Source: Neostapfia colusana (lineage: Eukaryota > Streptophyta > Magnoliopsida > Poales > Poaceae). Taken from it: a stretch of DNA of 64,000 bases. The notes beneath the pieces are model-generated. The model had not been told where the DNA came from and did no database searches. It saw only the letters and a list, made by a program, of their open reading frames with translations. The stretch spans positions 47,337,652-47,401,651 of the forward strand of contig JASWHV010000012.1 in assembly GCA_030760725.1 (NCBI GenBank), read 5' to 3'. Both the position numbers and the translations under genes were made by a program. Shown one piece after another: positions 33,666 through 46,143 of this stretch (positions are counted from its first letter, which is position 1; the number at the start of each line of letters is the position of its first letter).

Positions 33666-34610
33666 CTACTCGGAGTAGAACTCGACCTCCTGTGGGTCGT
33701 CCTCCTCCAGTACCTCTGCTGGTGGCTCTGGATCTATCACTTCTTCTCCCATCCCGGGTTCTCCCATTGCTGGAAGACCCAAGACCACCGGTATACCCAA
33801 TACCGGAGGTACGAGGTCCTGCAAGGCATGCACCTCGTCCATAGCCTGGTTATAATCTTCTTCCCAGCCTTGCCCTTCCTCAATAGCGTCGTCCCGCTCT
33901 TGAGTAAGTTCCTCGTTCTGCTGGGTCAAATTTTGTACCAGTTCTTGTAACGCCGCGATGTCGACACGGCTTTTCCTCTTCGCCTTCTTCAGACGATGCA
34001 ACTGATTATGCTGTTCATTTAGTCGCTTGATCGTCGGAAGGAGCACATTGCGGAGTGCGCTGTGAGCACTCTCGAAATGGTCTCCACGGCTCGTGCTCTC
34101 CTTGAGCTTTGTGGCGAGATTCTCCGTATGAACAGATTGGCTGTCCATCACGGCGTTTCCCGCCCTCATCTGGAGGCTGAGATTTGCCTCCGCGGGGTTG
34201 TACCTTGGGCAACTCGGGTCCGTTGCCTCCAGGTACCTTTCTTCCCACACATGCTGAGCCCGTCCCTCCACCGGAACGAGTGCGTATGGAGTCCCCTCCA
34301 TAGCCTGCACGTGTAGTTGGCAGAAACGTGACATGGTGTCACGGGCTGCCACTTGCCACATCCCTTCCGGTTGTCTTCCTCTCACCGTGACGGTGAACGG
34401 CACCCAACCGGGTGGCATAGGTCCTGCAGGGACTTCGACATGGATCGTCCACGTCTTGTTCCCCTCTTCGCCTTCTTCCTTGGCAAAGTACTGTGGCATC
34501 TGGTTATATCCGAAATATTGAAGCATCTGCCTCAATGTTTCCGGATAACCGCTGTGGTGAGAACAGTGGGATACCACCCACCCGTTCTCCAACTGTTTGT
34601 CTGCTGTCAT
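33666..34610 (-). CDS. Accessory 314-aa ORF of gypsy A, duplicate copy
   Basis: Open from MTADKQLENGWVV to VEFYSE. See the copy at 46144-47088 for the domain description. The two copies differ by a single residue that I noticed (GEEVIDPEPP against GEEVVDPEPP), so the duplication is recent. This copy has lost the A LTR promoter that would sit upstream. It lies beyond the junction with LTR C. Confidence 0.7.
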   Translation of the reverse strand: MTADKQLENGWVVSHCSHHSGYPETLRQMLQYFGYNQMPQYFAKEEGEEGNKTWTIHVEVPAGPMPPGWVPFTVTVRGRQPEGMWQVAARDTMSRFCQLHVQAMEGTPYALVPVEGRAQHVWEERYLEATDPSCPRYNPAEANLSLQMRAGNAVMDSQSVHTENLATKLKESTSRGDHFESAHSALRNVLLPTIKRLNEQHNQLHRLKKAKRKSRVDIAALQELVQNLTQQNEELTQERDDAIEEGQGWEEDYNQAMDEVHALQDLVPPVLGIPVVLGLPAMGEPGMGEEVIDPEPPAEVLEEDDPQEVEFYSE

Positions 34611-35068
34611 CTGTAAAAATATATTTGAGAAATGTCAAATATTTATTTAAACAGTAAACCACTGAGTTATAACATAAGGCATGTCATTGAACCCATAAAA
34701 CTTGGAAACATAGTTCAAATTTTAAACAAATTTGACTGCTGATCTGCTATTTCCCATGACAGCCCTGACCAGTTTCCATTTCAACCTGATTTAGGCAATG
34801 TTAAAGGCAAGACTAGTTCTGGAGCTCAACATCAAAGTTAAAGCTAACTTCAATAGCTTTCCATAAAGTATTTGCTTGGCCTAACATCTGTCCTGGTTCA
34901 AAAGTTATGAGATGTCAAAGTTAATAGAATTTCTGGAGAAAACTGGACAGCACCTCCCTGCTTTAGGTACTGATTTGATCCAAGAATCCCAGTTAATTCT
35001 GTTCCTAATCTGACAAAACTTTCTGTTACAAAGTTGCAACCCATCTCATAGGCTTTCCAGAACTACCT
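34611..35068. other. Duplicated leader sequence of gypsy A
   Basis: Non-coding. Matches 47089-47546, the region 5' of the accessory ORF in element A. The minus strand ends in the acceptor-like ATATTTTTACAG before ATG at 34610. Confidence 0.8.
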
Positions 35069-35103
35069 CACTTCAAATGTGTGCCAAAACTGAGGCCCTT
35101 ACA
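35069..35103 (-). repeat. 35-bp stub of LTR C joined to A leader sequence
   Basis: Reads CACTTCAAATGTGTGCC and on to CCCTTACA, identical to the LTR ends at 33076-33110 and 45554-45588. It is followed by the PPT of C at 35104. The first five bases, CACTT, are shared by A leader (47547-47551) and LTR C, marking a microhomology join. Confidence 0.9.
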
Positions 35104-35169
35104 TTCCTCCCCCCTTAAAAGAATCTCGTCCCGAGATTACAAAAGAAGAGATACCGATGTAGTAGGGAC

Positions 35170-38100
35170 TTACCCGTGTTGAGAAGCCATGATCTCCGGG
35201 TAATTTGAGCGAAGGAATTCCTCGCTCTCCCACGTCGCTTCTTCCATGGTATGGTTACTCCAGAGGATCTTGTAGAACCACAACGTTCTGTTACACGTGG
35301 TTCAGGCTTTCTCATCAAGAATTTCCACCGGATACTCATCATATGTTAAATCCGGTTTCAGCTCGCTGATGTCTTCGGTAGGAACAGAAGCCGTATGCTT
35401 CAAACATTTTCGCAATTGCGAAATATGGAAAACATCATGGACACCAGCAAGGGATGCCGGTAACTCCAATCGATACGCCGCTGGTCCACACTTCTCGGTG
35501 ATAGCGTAGGGTCCAATAAAACGGGGAGCGAGCTTCCCCTTCACACCGAACCGGTGCACGCCCTTCATCGGAGACACGCGGAGGTACACGTGTTCCCCAA
35601 CGTCAAAATGCAACGGTCTACGCCTCTTATCAGCGTAGCTCTTCTGTCGGGATTGAGCGGCCTTCAAATTGGCTTGAATTGTCCAAACGCGCTCTTCGGC
35701 GTCGTTCACCACATCAACTCCGAATGTGACCCTTTCACCGGACTCGCACCAGTTTAATGGGGTGCGGCATTTACGACCGTAGAGAGCTTCGTAGGGTGCC
35801 ATCTTGATACTCGCCTGATAGCCATTGTTGTACGAGAATTCCGCCAATGGTAGGTGATCATCCCAGTTCCTACCTTGGTGGAGGCACATGCTCTCAACAT
35901 GTCTTCTAATACTTGATTCACCCTCTCTGTCTGCCCATCTGTCTGAGGGTGGTAAGCGGAGCTTCTAATCAGTTTAGTACCCAAAGCAGCATGTAACTGC
36001 TCCCAAAAGCGAGATACAAACAATGCACCTCGATCTGAGACTATGGTCTTGGGTACGCCATGCAAACATAGAATCCTGGCGATATATAACTCCGCATATC
36101 TGTTGGCATGGAAATGTGTATGCACGGGGATGAAGTGAGCTGACTTGGTTAGTCGGTCAATGATTACCCATATGGAATCATGTTTGTTGGATGTTAAGGG
36201 TAATCCCACAATGAAATCCATGCTCACATCTTCCCATTTCCATGCTGGAATTTTCAGGGGTTGCAGCAGCCCTGATTTCCTCATATGATCAGCCTTCACT
36301 CGTCTACACGTATCACACTCGGATACATACTTAGCTACCTCCCGCTTCATCCGTGTCCACCAAAATTTCTTTTTCAAATCTTGGTACATTTTGTTGCTGC
36401 CCGGATGAATGGAGTACTTGGACAAGTGAGCTTCATCGAGGATCTTCTTTCTCAACTCCACATCCCGAGGTACGACTATGCGGTCATTAAACCACAGCGT
36501 CCCCTCATCATCTTTCCGGAAACATTTGATCTCCCCATTGTCAATCCGTCTCCGGAGATGTGCCATGCCTTTATCATTTTTATGAGCTGCAATGACGTCC
36601 TCCCTAATAGTAGGGATGAGGGCAAGGTTGTACAGCGATCCATAAGGAACCAAGTATAAACTTGGCTCTTCCTCCTCCACCGGTGTAATGGTGAGGTGAT
36701 GGACATGTGATTTCCGACTCAGCGCGTCGGCAACCACATTCGCCTTGCCGGGGTGGTAGTGAATCTCCATCTCATAGTCCTTGATTAATTCTAACCACCT
36801 CCATTGCCTCATGTTCAGCTCCTTTTGGGTGAAAATGTATTTCAAGCTCTTGTGGTCGGTGTAGAGGTGCACTAGATTCCCCAGGAGATAGTGCCTCCAC
36901 ATTTTCAGCGCCAAAACCACTGCAGCAAGCTCAAGGTCATGAGTGGGATAGTGCTGCTCATGGTTCCGAAGTTGGCGTGAGCCATAGGCGACCACACGTC
37001 CTTCCTGCATCAACACGCAGCCAAGCCCAATACCGGACGCGTCACAATACACGTCGAAGGGCTTTGTTGTATCCGGCTGAGCTAAGACCGGGGCTGTGGT
37101 GAGATGCTTCACCAATGTTTGGAATGCTCCTTCACACGCCGTGTTCCAAACATATTTCGTCCCTTTCTTCAGCAACTCCGTCATCGGCTTGGCGAGCTTG
37201 GAGAAACTTGGAATAAATCTCCGATAGTATCCCGCTAACCCAAGGAAGCTTCTGACTTCATGAACTGAAGTGGGAGCTTTCCATTTCAGCACTTGCTCTA
37301 TTTTGCTTGGGTCAACCGCGATGCCTTCAGCTGAGATGATATGTCCCAAGAATGGCACTTGGCTGATCCAAAACTCGCATTTGCTGAACTTGGCATAGAG
37401 CTTGTGGTCTCGTAATCGTTGAAGCACGATCCGCAAGTGTTCGGCATGTTCGGCTTCCGTCTTGGAGTAAACCAAGATGTCATCAATGAACACTACCACG
37501 AACTTGTCCAGCTCCGGCATGAACACCGAGTTCATGAGATACATGAAATGGGCTGGAGCATTTGTGAGACCAAATGACATGATGAGATATTTATATAATC
37601 CATATCTCGTCGAGAAGGCCGTCTTCGGGATATCCTCCGCCCGGATCTTTATCTGGTGATATCCAGAGCGAAGGTCCATCTTGGAGAACACACTTGCACC
37701 CACAAGTTGATCAAACAATATGTCGATGCGGGGCAGTGGGTACTTATTTTTGATGGTGACGGCGTTGAGCGGCCGGTAATCCACACACAGCCTCAGGGTT
37801 TCATCCTTCTTCTTCACGAACAACGCCGAGCATCCCCAAGGCGAGGAACTCGGTCTAATGAAACCCTTGCTCAACAGATCATTGAGCTGTTCTTTCAGTT
37901 CCGCCAGCTCATTTGGAGCCATCTTGTATGGTCTCCGTGATATGGGCGTAGTCCCAGGTGCAAGTTCAATCTTGAACTCGACGTCCCGCTCAGGTGGCAT
38001 GCCCGGAAGATCATCCAGGAACACGTCGGGGTACTCCCGGACTATGGGGATGTCCTCTAACTTGAGGGCTTCAGTATTGTTGATCGCTGAAACCTCTCTG

Positions 38101-38834
38101 ACTGGATTATCTAATAGGAGGAACTGCGGACGGTGTAATGGGGAGTTGAGGTGAACCGTCCGTGTTAAAGTTTCCAGGACAGCGCCATGGTAACTTAGCC
38201 ATGACATCCCCAAGATTGCATCAATCTTCTGCCCCCCTAGGATAATCATAGTGGTGGGATATATCTTCCCACCTAAGCACAACGGTGCTTTTGGACCCAT
38301 CATAGTTGCTGAAATCTTTCCTCCCGGTGAGCGGATCATATAAGAACACTCGGTTGGAAAGGCTTCCAGCTGATGCTGAGCCACATATGATGCACTAATG
38401 AAGTTGTGGGTTGCACCAGAATCGAACAATATTATGATGGCTTGATGGTTGAGAGTGAATGTACCCGCCAGCACGTTGTCTCCTTCTGGGGCGTCCTCAT
38501 TGTCGAGGTTGCGGACGCCACCAGCCCGCTGACCAACCTTCTTCACCGGAGGTCGGCCTCGAGCACCGCCCTGGAGCTGGGCTTGCCCGCTGCTCTGCTG
38601 CCCCTGGGGACAGTCCTTCGCGAAGTGGCCCGCCTGGCCACACGTGAAGCAGGTGAAACGGGGCGGTCCCCCGCTGATCGGTGGACGGAATCCCGGGGAG
38701 CGTTGTGGCGGTGGAAACGCCCGGGGTACCGTCTGCTGCTGCTGTTGCTGTCTTGGTGGTGGCATCGGCGGACGGAATGAGGGTGACTGGAAAGGACGTC
38801 CCCCTAACCATTGAGGTCGCGCCGGTGGATGCCA
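35170..38834 (-). pseudogene. Element C gag tail, protease, RT, RNase H, integrase
   Basis: Long open frame 35754-38765 of 1,003 aa, with an in-frame extension to 38834. It covers the CCHC knuckle (CFTCGQAGHFAKDC), protease (IILFDSGATHNFISASYV, AILGMSWLSYHG), RT (FIDDILVYSK), complete RNase H (DASGIGLG through TDHKSLKYIF to NVVADALSRK) and integrase (CDTCRRVKADHM, SDRGALFVSRFW, YHPQTDGQTERVNQ). A one-base loss in a C-run near 35885 shifts frame. The rest of integrase and the chromodomain-like tail (LWFYKILWSNH) is at 35170-35889, with a TGA at about 35300 in place of Arg. Only three lesions in gag-pol were seen, including the TAG at 38833-38835, so C is younger than A. Confidence 0.92.
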
Positions 38835-38835
38835 C

Positions 38836-39701
38836 TACTGCCCGGATGGTGTCCGATACACCATACGGTACTTCTGTGGTGCGCCACCACCACTGCTAGG
38901 TGGAGCGCTGCGCTTCCTCTGCTCAGCTGCCAACTCCCGCTGAGCATCCTCTTGCACAATCGCGGCATTGACTAGGTCGTTGAAAGTGCCGCGATTCCAC
39001 TGAACGAGATGGGTCTTCATTTTGGGGTGTAACCCCCGATAGAAGTGTTCTCGCTTCTTCTTCTCGGTGGAGATATAATCTGATGCATACTGCGCCAGAT
39101 GGTTGAAGGCACGGGAGTAGTCGTGGGCACTCCTCCCGCCCTGCTTCAGTTCCAAAAATTCTTGGAACTTCCTCTTCATGATCCCGGGAGGAATGTGATA
39201 GGCGCAGAACGCCTCCCAGAACTCTTGCCATTCCACGGCATGGCCAGCCGGACGTGAGGCGACGTAATTCGCCCACCACGCACCAGCGGCACCGTGGAGC
39301 TGCTGTGCTGCGAACAGGGTCTTCTGCCGCTCCGTACACTGGAGCAGCCCAAACTTGGACTCGATGGTCCGCAGCCAGTTGTCCGCCTCCAGTGGTTCTT
39401 CGGCTTCGGTGAACACTGGAGGGTGCGTACTCATGAAATCCGAGTACGACACTTCACGGGGCTCACGAGGCCCTCTGTCTTGACGTCCCCCCGCCTGGGA
39501 CGTATTCTGCACAATCGTGCGGAGCAGGTCGGTCTGCTCCTCATGACCTCCCACCAGTGCCGCTATCACATCCGCTAGAGTAAGCGGAGGCGGCGGTGGT
39601 GGCTGCTGCTGCGGGGTGCTGTCGTAGGCCGGTGGCTGGGAGTCATCACCTCCCTGTTGGCTAAAGCCACCAACCTCGTGCGTGGTCCTAGTACGAACCA
39701 T
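38836..39701 (-). CDS. Element C gag
   Basis: Start ATG at 39701 (MVRTRTTHEVGGFSQQ), directly after an acceptor-like GTGTGGTTGCAG. It has a Gln/Pro run, PLTLADVIAALVGGHEEQ, SYSDFMSTHPPVF, DNWLRTIESKFGLLQ, GAAGAWWANYV, HYSRAF-type helices and NDLVNAAIVQEDAQREL. A TAG at 38833-38835 stops it, but the same frame continues into the CCHC knuckle and protease, as in one-frame gag-pol of Tekay-like elements. The stop is probably a mutation, since element A has coding sequence at the equivalent place. Confidence 0.85.
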
Positions 39702-41534
39702 CTGCAACCACACGACATTAAACATCAGTCCCGCAACATTTTGCATGCAGTCCAATAAAAATGGGCGTAAAAACATTATGACGACAAAAACATGCGATAT
39801 ATCTCGTATGTAGATAATGTAATAACTTTGCACAAGCTACACCATTACCAGACCAAACACAAGCTAGTTTAATCTAACTTGATGAACCTCCTTTTTGGAA
39901 GCTCACCATAACTAGGTTTGGTCACTACGAGACATTATTATCGCGTTGTCATCACGTATACCACCCTTAGGGTACCACACCCTCTCCAATGAGTTCAACT
40001 GTCATTCTTCTATCAGAATGACCAGTTTCTACCTATTCCAAGGTTTGATCTGGTTCTGGGCATTTTCATGACTCAAGTTGGATACCAAAGTTAAAGTTAA
40101 CTTCAGTATATTTCCAACGAGTATGCAATTGCCCCCCAGATCAGCCTTGGTTAAAAAGTTATGCTAATTCAAAGTCAGCAGAATTTCTGGAAGAATTTTT
40201 TTAACAGCACCTCCCTTGGAAGTTGCTGTTTTCCATTCGAGTTTCCACTGAAATCTGTGCTGAAACTTCAGAAACTTTGAATTGCAAAGATATCACACAT
40301 CTTCTACTCTTTCTAAGGAGGTATCATATGAAATTTTTGGGTTTTGCTACTGGGAGTTATCATTGAAAAACAAAACAGTTCAGAGAATGTTCTACTCTGT
40401 CCTGGTTCTGGACAGTTCACATTCCTCTGAGATTTTAGCCATCTTAAGGTGAGTTTCAGCTCTGGAAGTCTACAACAAAGTTGTAGAGTACTTAAATACC
40501 TTTCCAGAGCTATATAGCACACCCCTCTGGGCTAAAACACCGGTGAGTTATGCCCTGTTGAAGATCAGCAAACGTGCTGCCCAAAACAGAGCACTCTGTT
40601 TTTCATCCCTTTAGCTATCCTGGTCCACTATCCCATTATTATACCCAGCCAGGGTCTTAATTGTTGAACCTAATGATTTTAGTTCCTTGTTTTCAATATT
40701 TTCATGCATATGCCTACAATGTCTCGGTACTACGTTCCTCACCAAAGAAAATCCTAACCGGATCATACCGGCATATACGTCTCAAGTGTGGCACTAAACG
40801 GTCTCTCGCACACGTTTTCTACACGGATACATACGTGGTTAGTACCTGCAGAAGACCACACAATAATGGTGCACTCAATGGTTTTGTTTCCATTTCAGGC
40901 AGTACCATATTTAAAATAAATACAAACGCCCGTATCATTGTCATACGGCCGTCCTTGAGCTAAGTCACGTCTCAAGGCACGTGATCATGTTTCAACACCA
41001 CACGACGGGGAACCCGAGTAGGTCATGAACGGGTCGTCACGGTTGGGAATGTTATCAACCCAACAGATACCACCTACTGCCCAGCAGGGCACGCCGATGG
41101 CAAGCGCTGCGTATGTCCTCCTGGGCTATTTCCAGACGAACACACTCTCGCGTTACTGACCACACGATGGGGTCTCCACTTACTTGCCTAATGCACGCTA
41201 GGTATCAGCGTTTCATATGAACTCAGGGACATGAAGAGTCCAAGAGTTTCATATTGACGTCTCACACCAAGCTGTGAGATCAATCCCTGAACCACGTTCC
41301 TCGTCAGGGGGAGCTAACCGAAATTGAACCGCTTTCGGTGGGTCCTTACCATACTTACCAGAGCGTAGGTGCGTCGTTACATAATTAAAATTCAGAATTA
41401 TAACACATAGGTTAGTCTTTGCCACTTTAAATAACTATGCTAATATAGTCCTTACTTGGGCAACTACCGAATCCTCACCGTATACCTAAGTTTTCTCATA
41501 ATGCAGTCCTTAAGTACTGTGCTATCCCCAATGC
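39702..41534. other. 5' untranslated region of element C
   Basis: No ORF comparable to the accessory ORF of A. Parts (about 40720-41340) match the A leader at 47960-48400, including a shared GGTACTACGT and CACTAAACG wording. The accessory ORF was therefore lost from C or gained by A. Confidence 0.7.
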
Positions 41535-41546
41535 AGCTCTGATACC
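41535..41546 (-). other. Primer-binding site of element C
   Basis: The minus strand reads TGGTATCAGAGC, complementary to the 3' end of initiator-Met tRNA, four bases from the LTR end at 41551. Confidence 0.9.
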
Positions 41547-41550
41547 AGGC

Positions 41551-44500
41551 TGTGGCGGACCGGAATCCGCTCATCCAGGATCGCAAAGGGTGGTGCCACG
41601 CGATGCGACACCCGACAGCACACGTCATAAGAACACATTATATTACATGGGAAAACAACTGAATGTACAAAGTAGTACACTTCTCAGTTACAAACTAGGG
41701 TCTTTATTACACAGCGGAAGTTTCTTTTGTACAACTCACGCCCACCTATCTAGCAAAAGTTGGTTGCCCAGCCCTAGGGCAACCCACACTAGCTGCACGT
41801 CTCAGCTCAGCGTGGCGTGTACGGCTCCCACTCAGCCGTGGTCCCCGACGGAGGGTAACCCTCGCCGGTGGACTCGTACCCCGAGTCCGTGGGTGGCTCC
41901 TCACCTGAAAAACACGTAAGCAGCAACCGTGAGCACGAAGGCTCAGCAAGGCTTAACCGACTCACCTAAGCATGAAACTCTACATGAGGTGTACAATGGA
42001 CATAGGATAGTAACATTTCAGCAAAAGGACACGCCTACAAGTTCATCCTTAGTTCATCTTTTAGCAACAAGTTAACAGTTCAGGAAATCTGAAATTTAGT
42101 AAGCAGTATTTGGTGGCACACATGTAGCAATACAATTATATCAACCAGCAATATTGAATCAACATGTTTCATCCATTAATCTACGTCACGACTCAGTGAC
42201 CAAGTGGTACTCTTCACCGTGACGGACGGCGAATCGACTCGATATACACCTGCAGGGAAACCCAAAGAGCACGTCACGTACGCCCACCCGTGGAGCTGCA
42301 CAGCACGCTCACTCGATGTCGTACGGGACAACCTTTCACCCAACAGCCCAAACGTCGAACCGGTCGCACCGAAACGAGCAGGAGGTTCTCCCCACGGAGC
42401 ATCTCTCTATGCCCGTTGGCAGATTTCCACCTTGCTGCCCTCAGCCTACACCTATAAATCGGTGCGTTATGCCTCGACGCCCGGAGGTTTAGGCTACATC
42501 GGTTTATCGGGGCCCATATATCCGATATGCCTTCGGTACGTTCAAACTTGATCAGCGTGGGCCGCACACAGATCGGTCCTCAATCGACACGGACAGGGCT
42601 GCACACACAAGACTCCCTCTTGCTGCGCCCTAGCCCCCGCCTAGTCTCATTTTCATTACTAAAGTGATCTCACATCACTCAACCGAACCCGTGTGTCCCA
42701 AGCCTATCTCGCGAGTAGATTTCAACTACTCGACTTGTACCGAAGTCCTATGAATCATTAAGCATAGCCTGTCTACTCGAGGTCTTAGACACTACCCTCA
42801 CTCTTTTAGGAGCCTTTGGTTATGCAAGTGGGGTTCCATTCATCCTGCACCTAATGCACATACATACTTCATATGACTCATGTAAACAAAAGAAAACTTA
42901 TAAAAGGGTTAATGCAAACCGGGGCTTGCCTTGTTGCTGCTGGTCAGTAGTTAGTTCTTCGTCCGGAAGAAGGAAATCCAGCACTCCCGGGGTCTCTTCT
43001 TCAACGGCTACACGTTGAATACAATACTACATGTAAATTTAAATGTAAATGTGTGAACTTAAATACATAATTGCTAATAACTATAGCTAGCCCTCCCCTT
43101 TGGTTCTGAAATTTTTATGGTGGATTGGTAGGGTCCTAACCAGAGTTGTGACCAAGTTTTATTTGAAACAAAGTTCAATTGAACCTTGTACAAATAAAAG
43201 CCTCTTTGGTCAATAATTGAGCCTTTAAGTAATTCCAGGGTTTTTCATGGCTCCCACCATTACTTTCTGGAAACTAGAATTTAGGATGGTTCTAATGGAG
43301 TTGGTTTCATGTCATTTAAAGAATTCTACAGAAAGTTATGTCCTAATAAAATTGGAGAAAATCTGAAAAATGTTTCTGTACATTTTTCTATTTTCTCTGG
43401 GCAGTTCCCTTAATCACCCAATTAGGGTAACTAATGAACTTGGATGAGTCTGAAAATTTTACTGGGATTCAGGGATTTTCCAATGAACCTTTCAGCCAAA
43501 TTTCAGAATTTTTCATAAAGTAGTTCTCCAGATAAAATTCCCAACAGTTTAAATTTTAGGGATTTAATTCTGGAAAACTATTCACTTTCATGAGCTGAAT
43601 TTGGTATTGCTGGAAAGTGCTCAGAGAGCTGAATCCAAAAAGATTTGGTTCACCCGATTTGGAGCTCTCTAGCCAAAGTTATGAGGATTTGAAGTTTGGA
43701 AGAATTCTGAAAATCGGGGGAAAAGTTTAAACTCTCGGGGCCCGCGGGGACATGTGTCGAGTGCGGAGGTGTCCGGCACACCGGGGATACCACACGTGTC
43801 GAGCGCGGAGGTGTCCGGCACACCGGAGCTCACAGGGTATTTGCGCGCCAGCACAGCCGATCCCTGGCCACACCCGATCCCTATTTAAATTCTTCAGCCG
43901 CTGACACGTGGGCCAGCCGGCTTCGTCTTCCTCCCGCCGTTCTCTCGCGCCCGCGCCGCCAACCTCGCCGGAGCAGACTCGGGGCTCGCCGGCTCGCCGC
44001 TGCCGGACCTCCCATGGTCTGAAACTCGCCGCCAGGGGGTTGTCGACGTCAAGGAACACGTCGGGGGAGACAGGTCGGGCTGGGGGTGACCGGAAATAGC
44101 TCGGCGACATGCCGCGGCCTCGGTTGAGGTTCGACACCGTCGACCGTGGTTTCTACACCCGCCAACACCTCGAACAAATGGCCCTACAGCATCAGTGTAC
44201 CTCTAGGAAGCTCGACAAGGTGTCAAAAGGGTTCAGGGATGGCGGCAATTCGGTCGGCACCGTGTGACCGATCGTGCCTGCCATGACTGCCCTCGATCGA
44301 GCTCAAAATTCGTCACTCCTAGACAGTTTCACGCTACGGATGCAGAAAAGAACTTGATCGCCGGCTAGTCCAGCGTTTATGTGCAAGATTTGATGACCTC
44401 CGAAAGATCATAGAGCGAGAATTTAAAGAAACCAAACCGGAAGCTCGGTTTACGGTCGCCGGAGCAAAAACTGGAAATTCTCTGCGGATTCTTCACGGTT

Positions 44501-45588
44501 GGCTTTCAAACTTGGAGGAGAGCAGCACGGTGGTCGCGCGCTCCTGTTGCCTCTCTCGTTGGACCGTGAAAACGCCTGTGGAACGCTGCCCACGGGCGCC
44601 TGACTCTCGGCTGAGGCTAGGTCGCCGCGGTGGCGATCGTCTTTGGGCAAAGGAGGTCGGAGCTCGCGGTTTCTGGCGTTGGAGAGGTGGAGTGCGAGCT
44701 CAGGTGGCTGTCCAGCAGCTCAGGGACGAAGGAGGAGATGGTTTTGCTGGTTTTCCCGATTGAGCAGAGAGCTGCGGCGAGAAACAATGCCGCTGCTCGG
44801 GTTTGCCCGCGAGAAGATAAAGCCGGCCGACTGCTGCTCGGCTGAGGCGGTGCCGGTCGCGTGGGGGCACGGGCCAGCCGCCCTGGGCGCCAACGCGCGG
44901 AGAGGGAAGCAGCTGGTGGCGCCGGTAGCTGCTCGGTGGCACAGCCGACAGCTGCTCGGCGGAATTTCCTACCGAGACTCTGACTTTGGGTGCAAGTTTC
45001 TCCTTCTTCCCTCTATGACATGTGGGTCCCACCCGGGGTTTTAACCTCTGAAATTTACTTCTAATCACTGTTGTAAACAGTGAGCCCCATAATACCCCTG
45101 GTGATTCAAATTATTCACCCCTGAGCCATTTGAATTGAATAGAATTCAAATTGGGTTCGGTTTGAGTGAATTTCAGCACAAGTTCAGTTTTGAATTCAAA
45201 TAAAGTTTGAATTCGTCCCACTTAGCTCATGTCAAGATCAACTCCAAATGGAGTGAAAATTGGTGTGTGAGCTCACAAAAATGTGCTGAATAAGAATTTG
45301 CCTCCCACTTTTAAATTCATGGGACAAAAACAGTTTGAATTTGAATGTGGTTTCAAACTGCCCTCTTTTGGCATGGACATCCTTAGCAATGTGTAGGAGT
45401 TTTCATAAGTCCAGCCCACCTATATCACATGTGGGAAATACCACTTTTGCAATATGTGAGTTTGTTCTCTAATGAGCATGTTAATGGTGGTTACATGCTC
45501 TTCATTTGTGTTCATCATCTTTCCTCAAATGAGGTGTGTGGTGTGGTGATGAACACTTCAAATGTGTGCCAAAACTGAGGCCCTTACA
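41551..45588 (-). repeat. 5' LTR of element C
   Basis: 4,038 bp. Adjoins the PBS on the left and TSD ccagg on the right. Collinear with the left LTR at 29100-33110. Confidence 0.93.
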
Positions 45589-45593
45589 CCAGG

Positions 45594-45871
45594 AAGTCGG
45601 AGTAGGAGCTCTGTTGACGCTCCTCACGATCTTGACGTCTCTCTGGGCGAGACGTATTGGCGATTAGAGTTTGCAGCAACTCCGTGTGCTGCTGATGTGA
45701 ACCCGCCATTGCCGTGACGATGTCGGCCAATGTAACCGTTGGCAGTGGCGGTGGTGGTGTTTGCTGTTGCTGTTGCTGCTGTTGTCCCGAGGAGTCCTCG
45801 GGAGGCTGTTGAGAGGCCTCTCCCCCTTGGCTAGTACCCCCAACATCAGGGTTGGCACGAGTACGCGTCAT
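45594..45871 (-). pseudogene. Gypsy A gag N terminus
   Basis: Start ATG at 45871 (MTRTRANPDVGG) after TTTTGAATTTCAG. A poly-Gln/Pro stretch is followed by LADIVTAMAGSHQQHTELLQ, ending SYSDFL at the insertion. The frame resumes at 29094 with ATHPPVF when the ccagg duplication is counted once. Confidence 0.88.
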
Positions 45872-46143
45872 TCTGAAATTCAAAACAGCAGCGATTAGCA
45901 CATGTCTTACTTAAAATTCCATAAGTAACAGTAGGTATTGAAGTGACACATGAATAATTTGCACAACATTCACATATATTGATAAAGCATAAACTTTATA
46001 CAAGATACATTATTCTCGGGTCTCCGAGAAGTCGTGCTCATGTCGTCACTACCTATACATACGCTACTGTCTACACGACATGTCACCGATTACAAAAGTT
46101 GGGTTACACTACCCTGGCTGCCCTACATGGCAACTGTAACCCC
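45872..46143. other. Spacer between the accessory ORF and gag of A
   Basis: Non-coding spacer of about 270 bp with no ORF. Its minus strand ends in a pyrimidine-rich acceptor-like site before the gag ATG. Confidence 0.6.

Larger units (their letters stand above)
33111..35068 (-). repeat. Duplicated A segment: gag start, accessory ORF, leader part
   Basis: Nearly identical to 45589-47546. It repeats the gag N terminus (33116-33393) and the 314-aa ORF (33666-34610), with single amino-acid differences from the other copy. It ends at CACTT (35069-35073), where sequence switches to the end of LTR C. Confidence 0.92.
29100..45588 (-). mobile_element. Ty3/gypsy element C nested in A, partly rearranged
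   Basis: Outer limits are TGTGGCGGAC at 29100 and CCCTTACA at 45588, flanked by TSD ccagg (29095-29099 and 45589-45593). The intact parts are a left LTR (29100-33110), a gag-pol internal region (35104-41550) and a right LTR (41551-45588). Between the left LTR and pol lies a 1.96-kb copy of A sequence (33111-35068) plus a 35-bp stub of the LTR end (35069-35103). This is therefore not a simple element but the product of a duplication. Confidence 0.88.

Noticed and set aside
33501..33950. Plus-strand frame of 149 codons, also at 45979
   Set aside because: It is the complement of the 314-aa accessory ORF and its flank, rich in Leu/Val as expected for a shadow frame.
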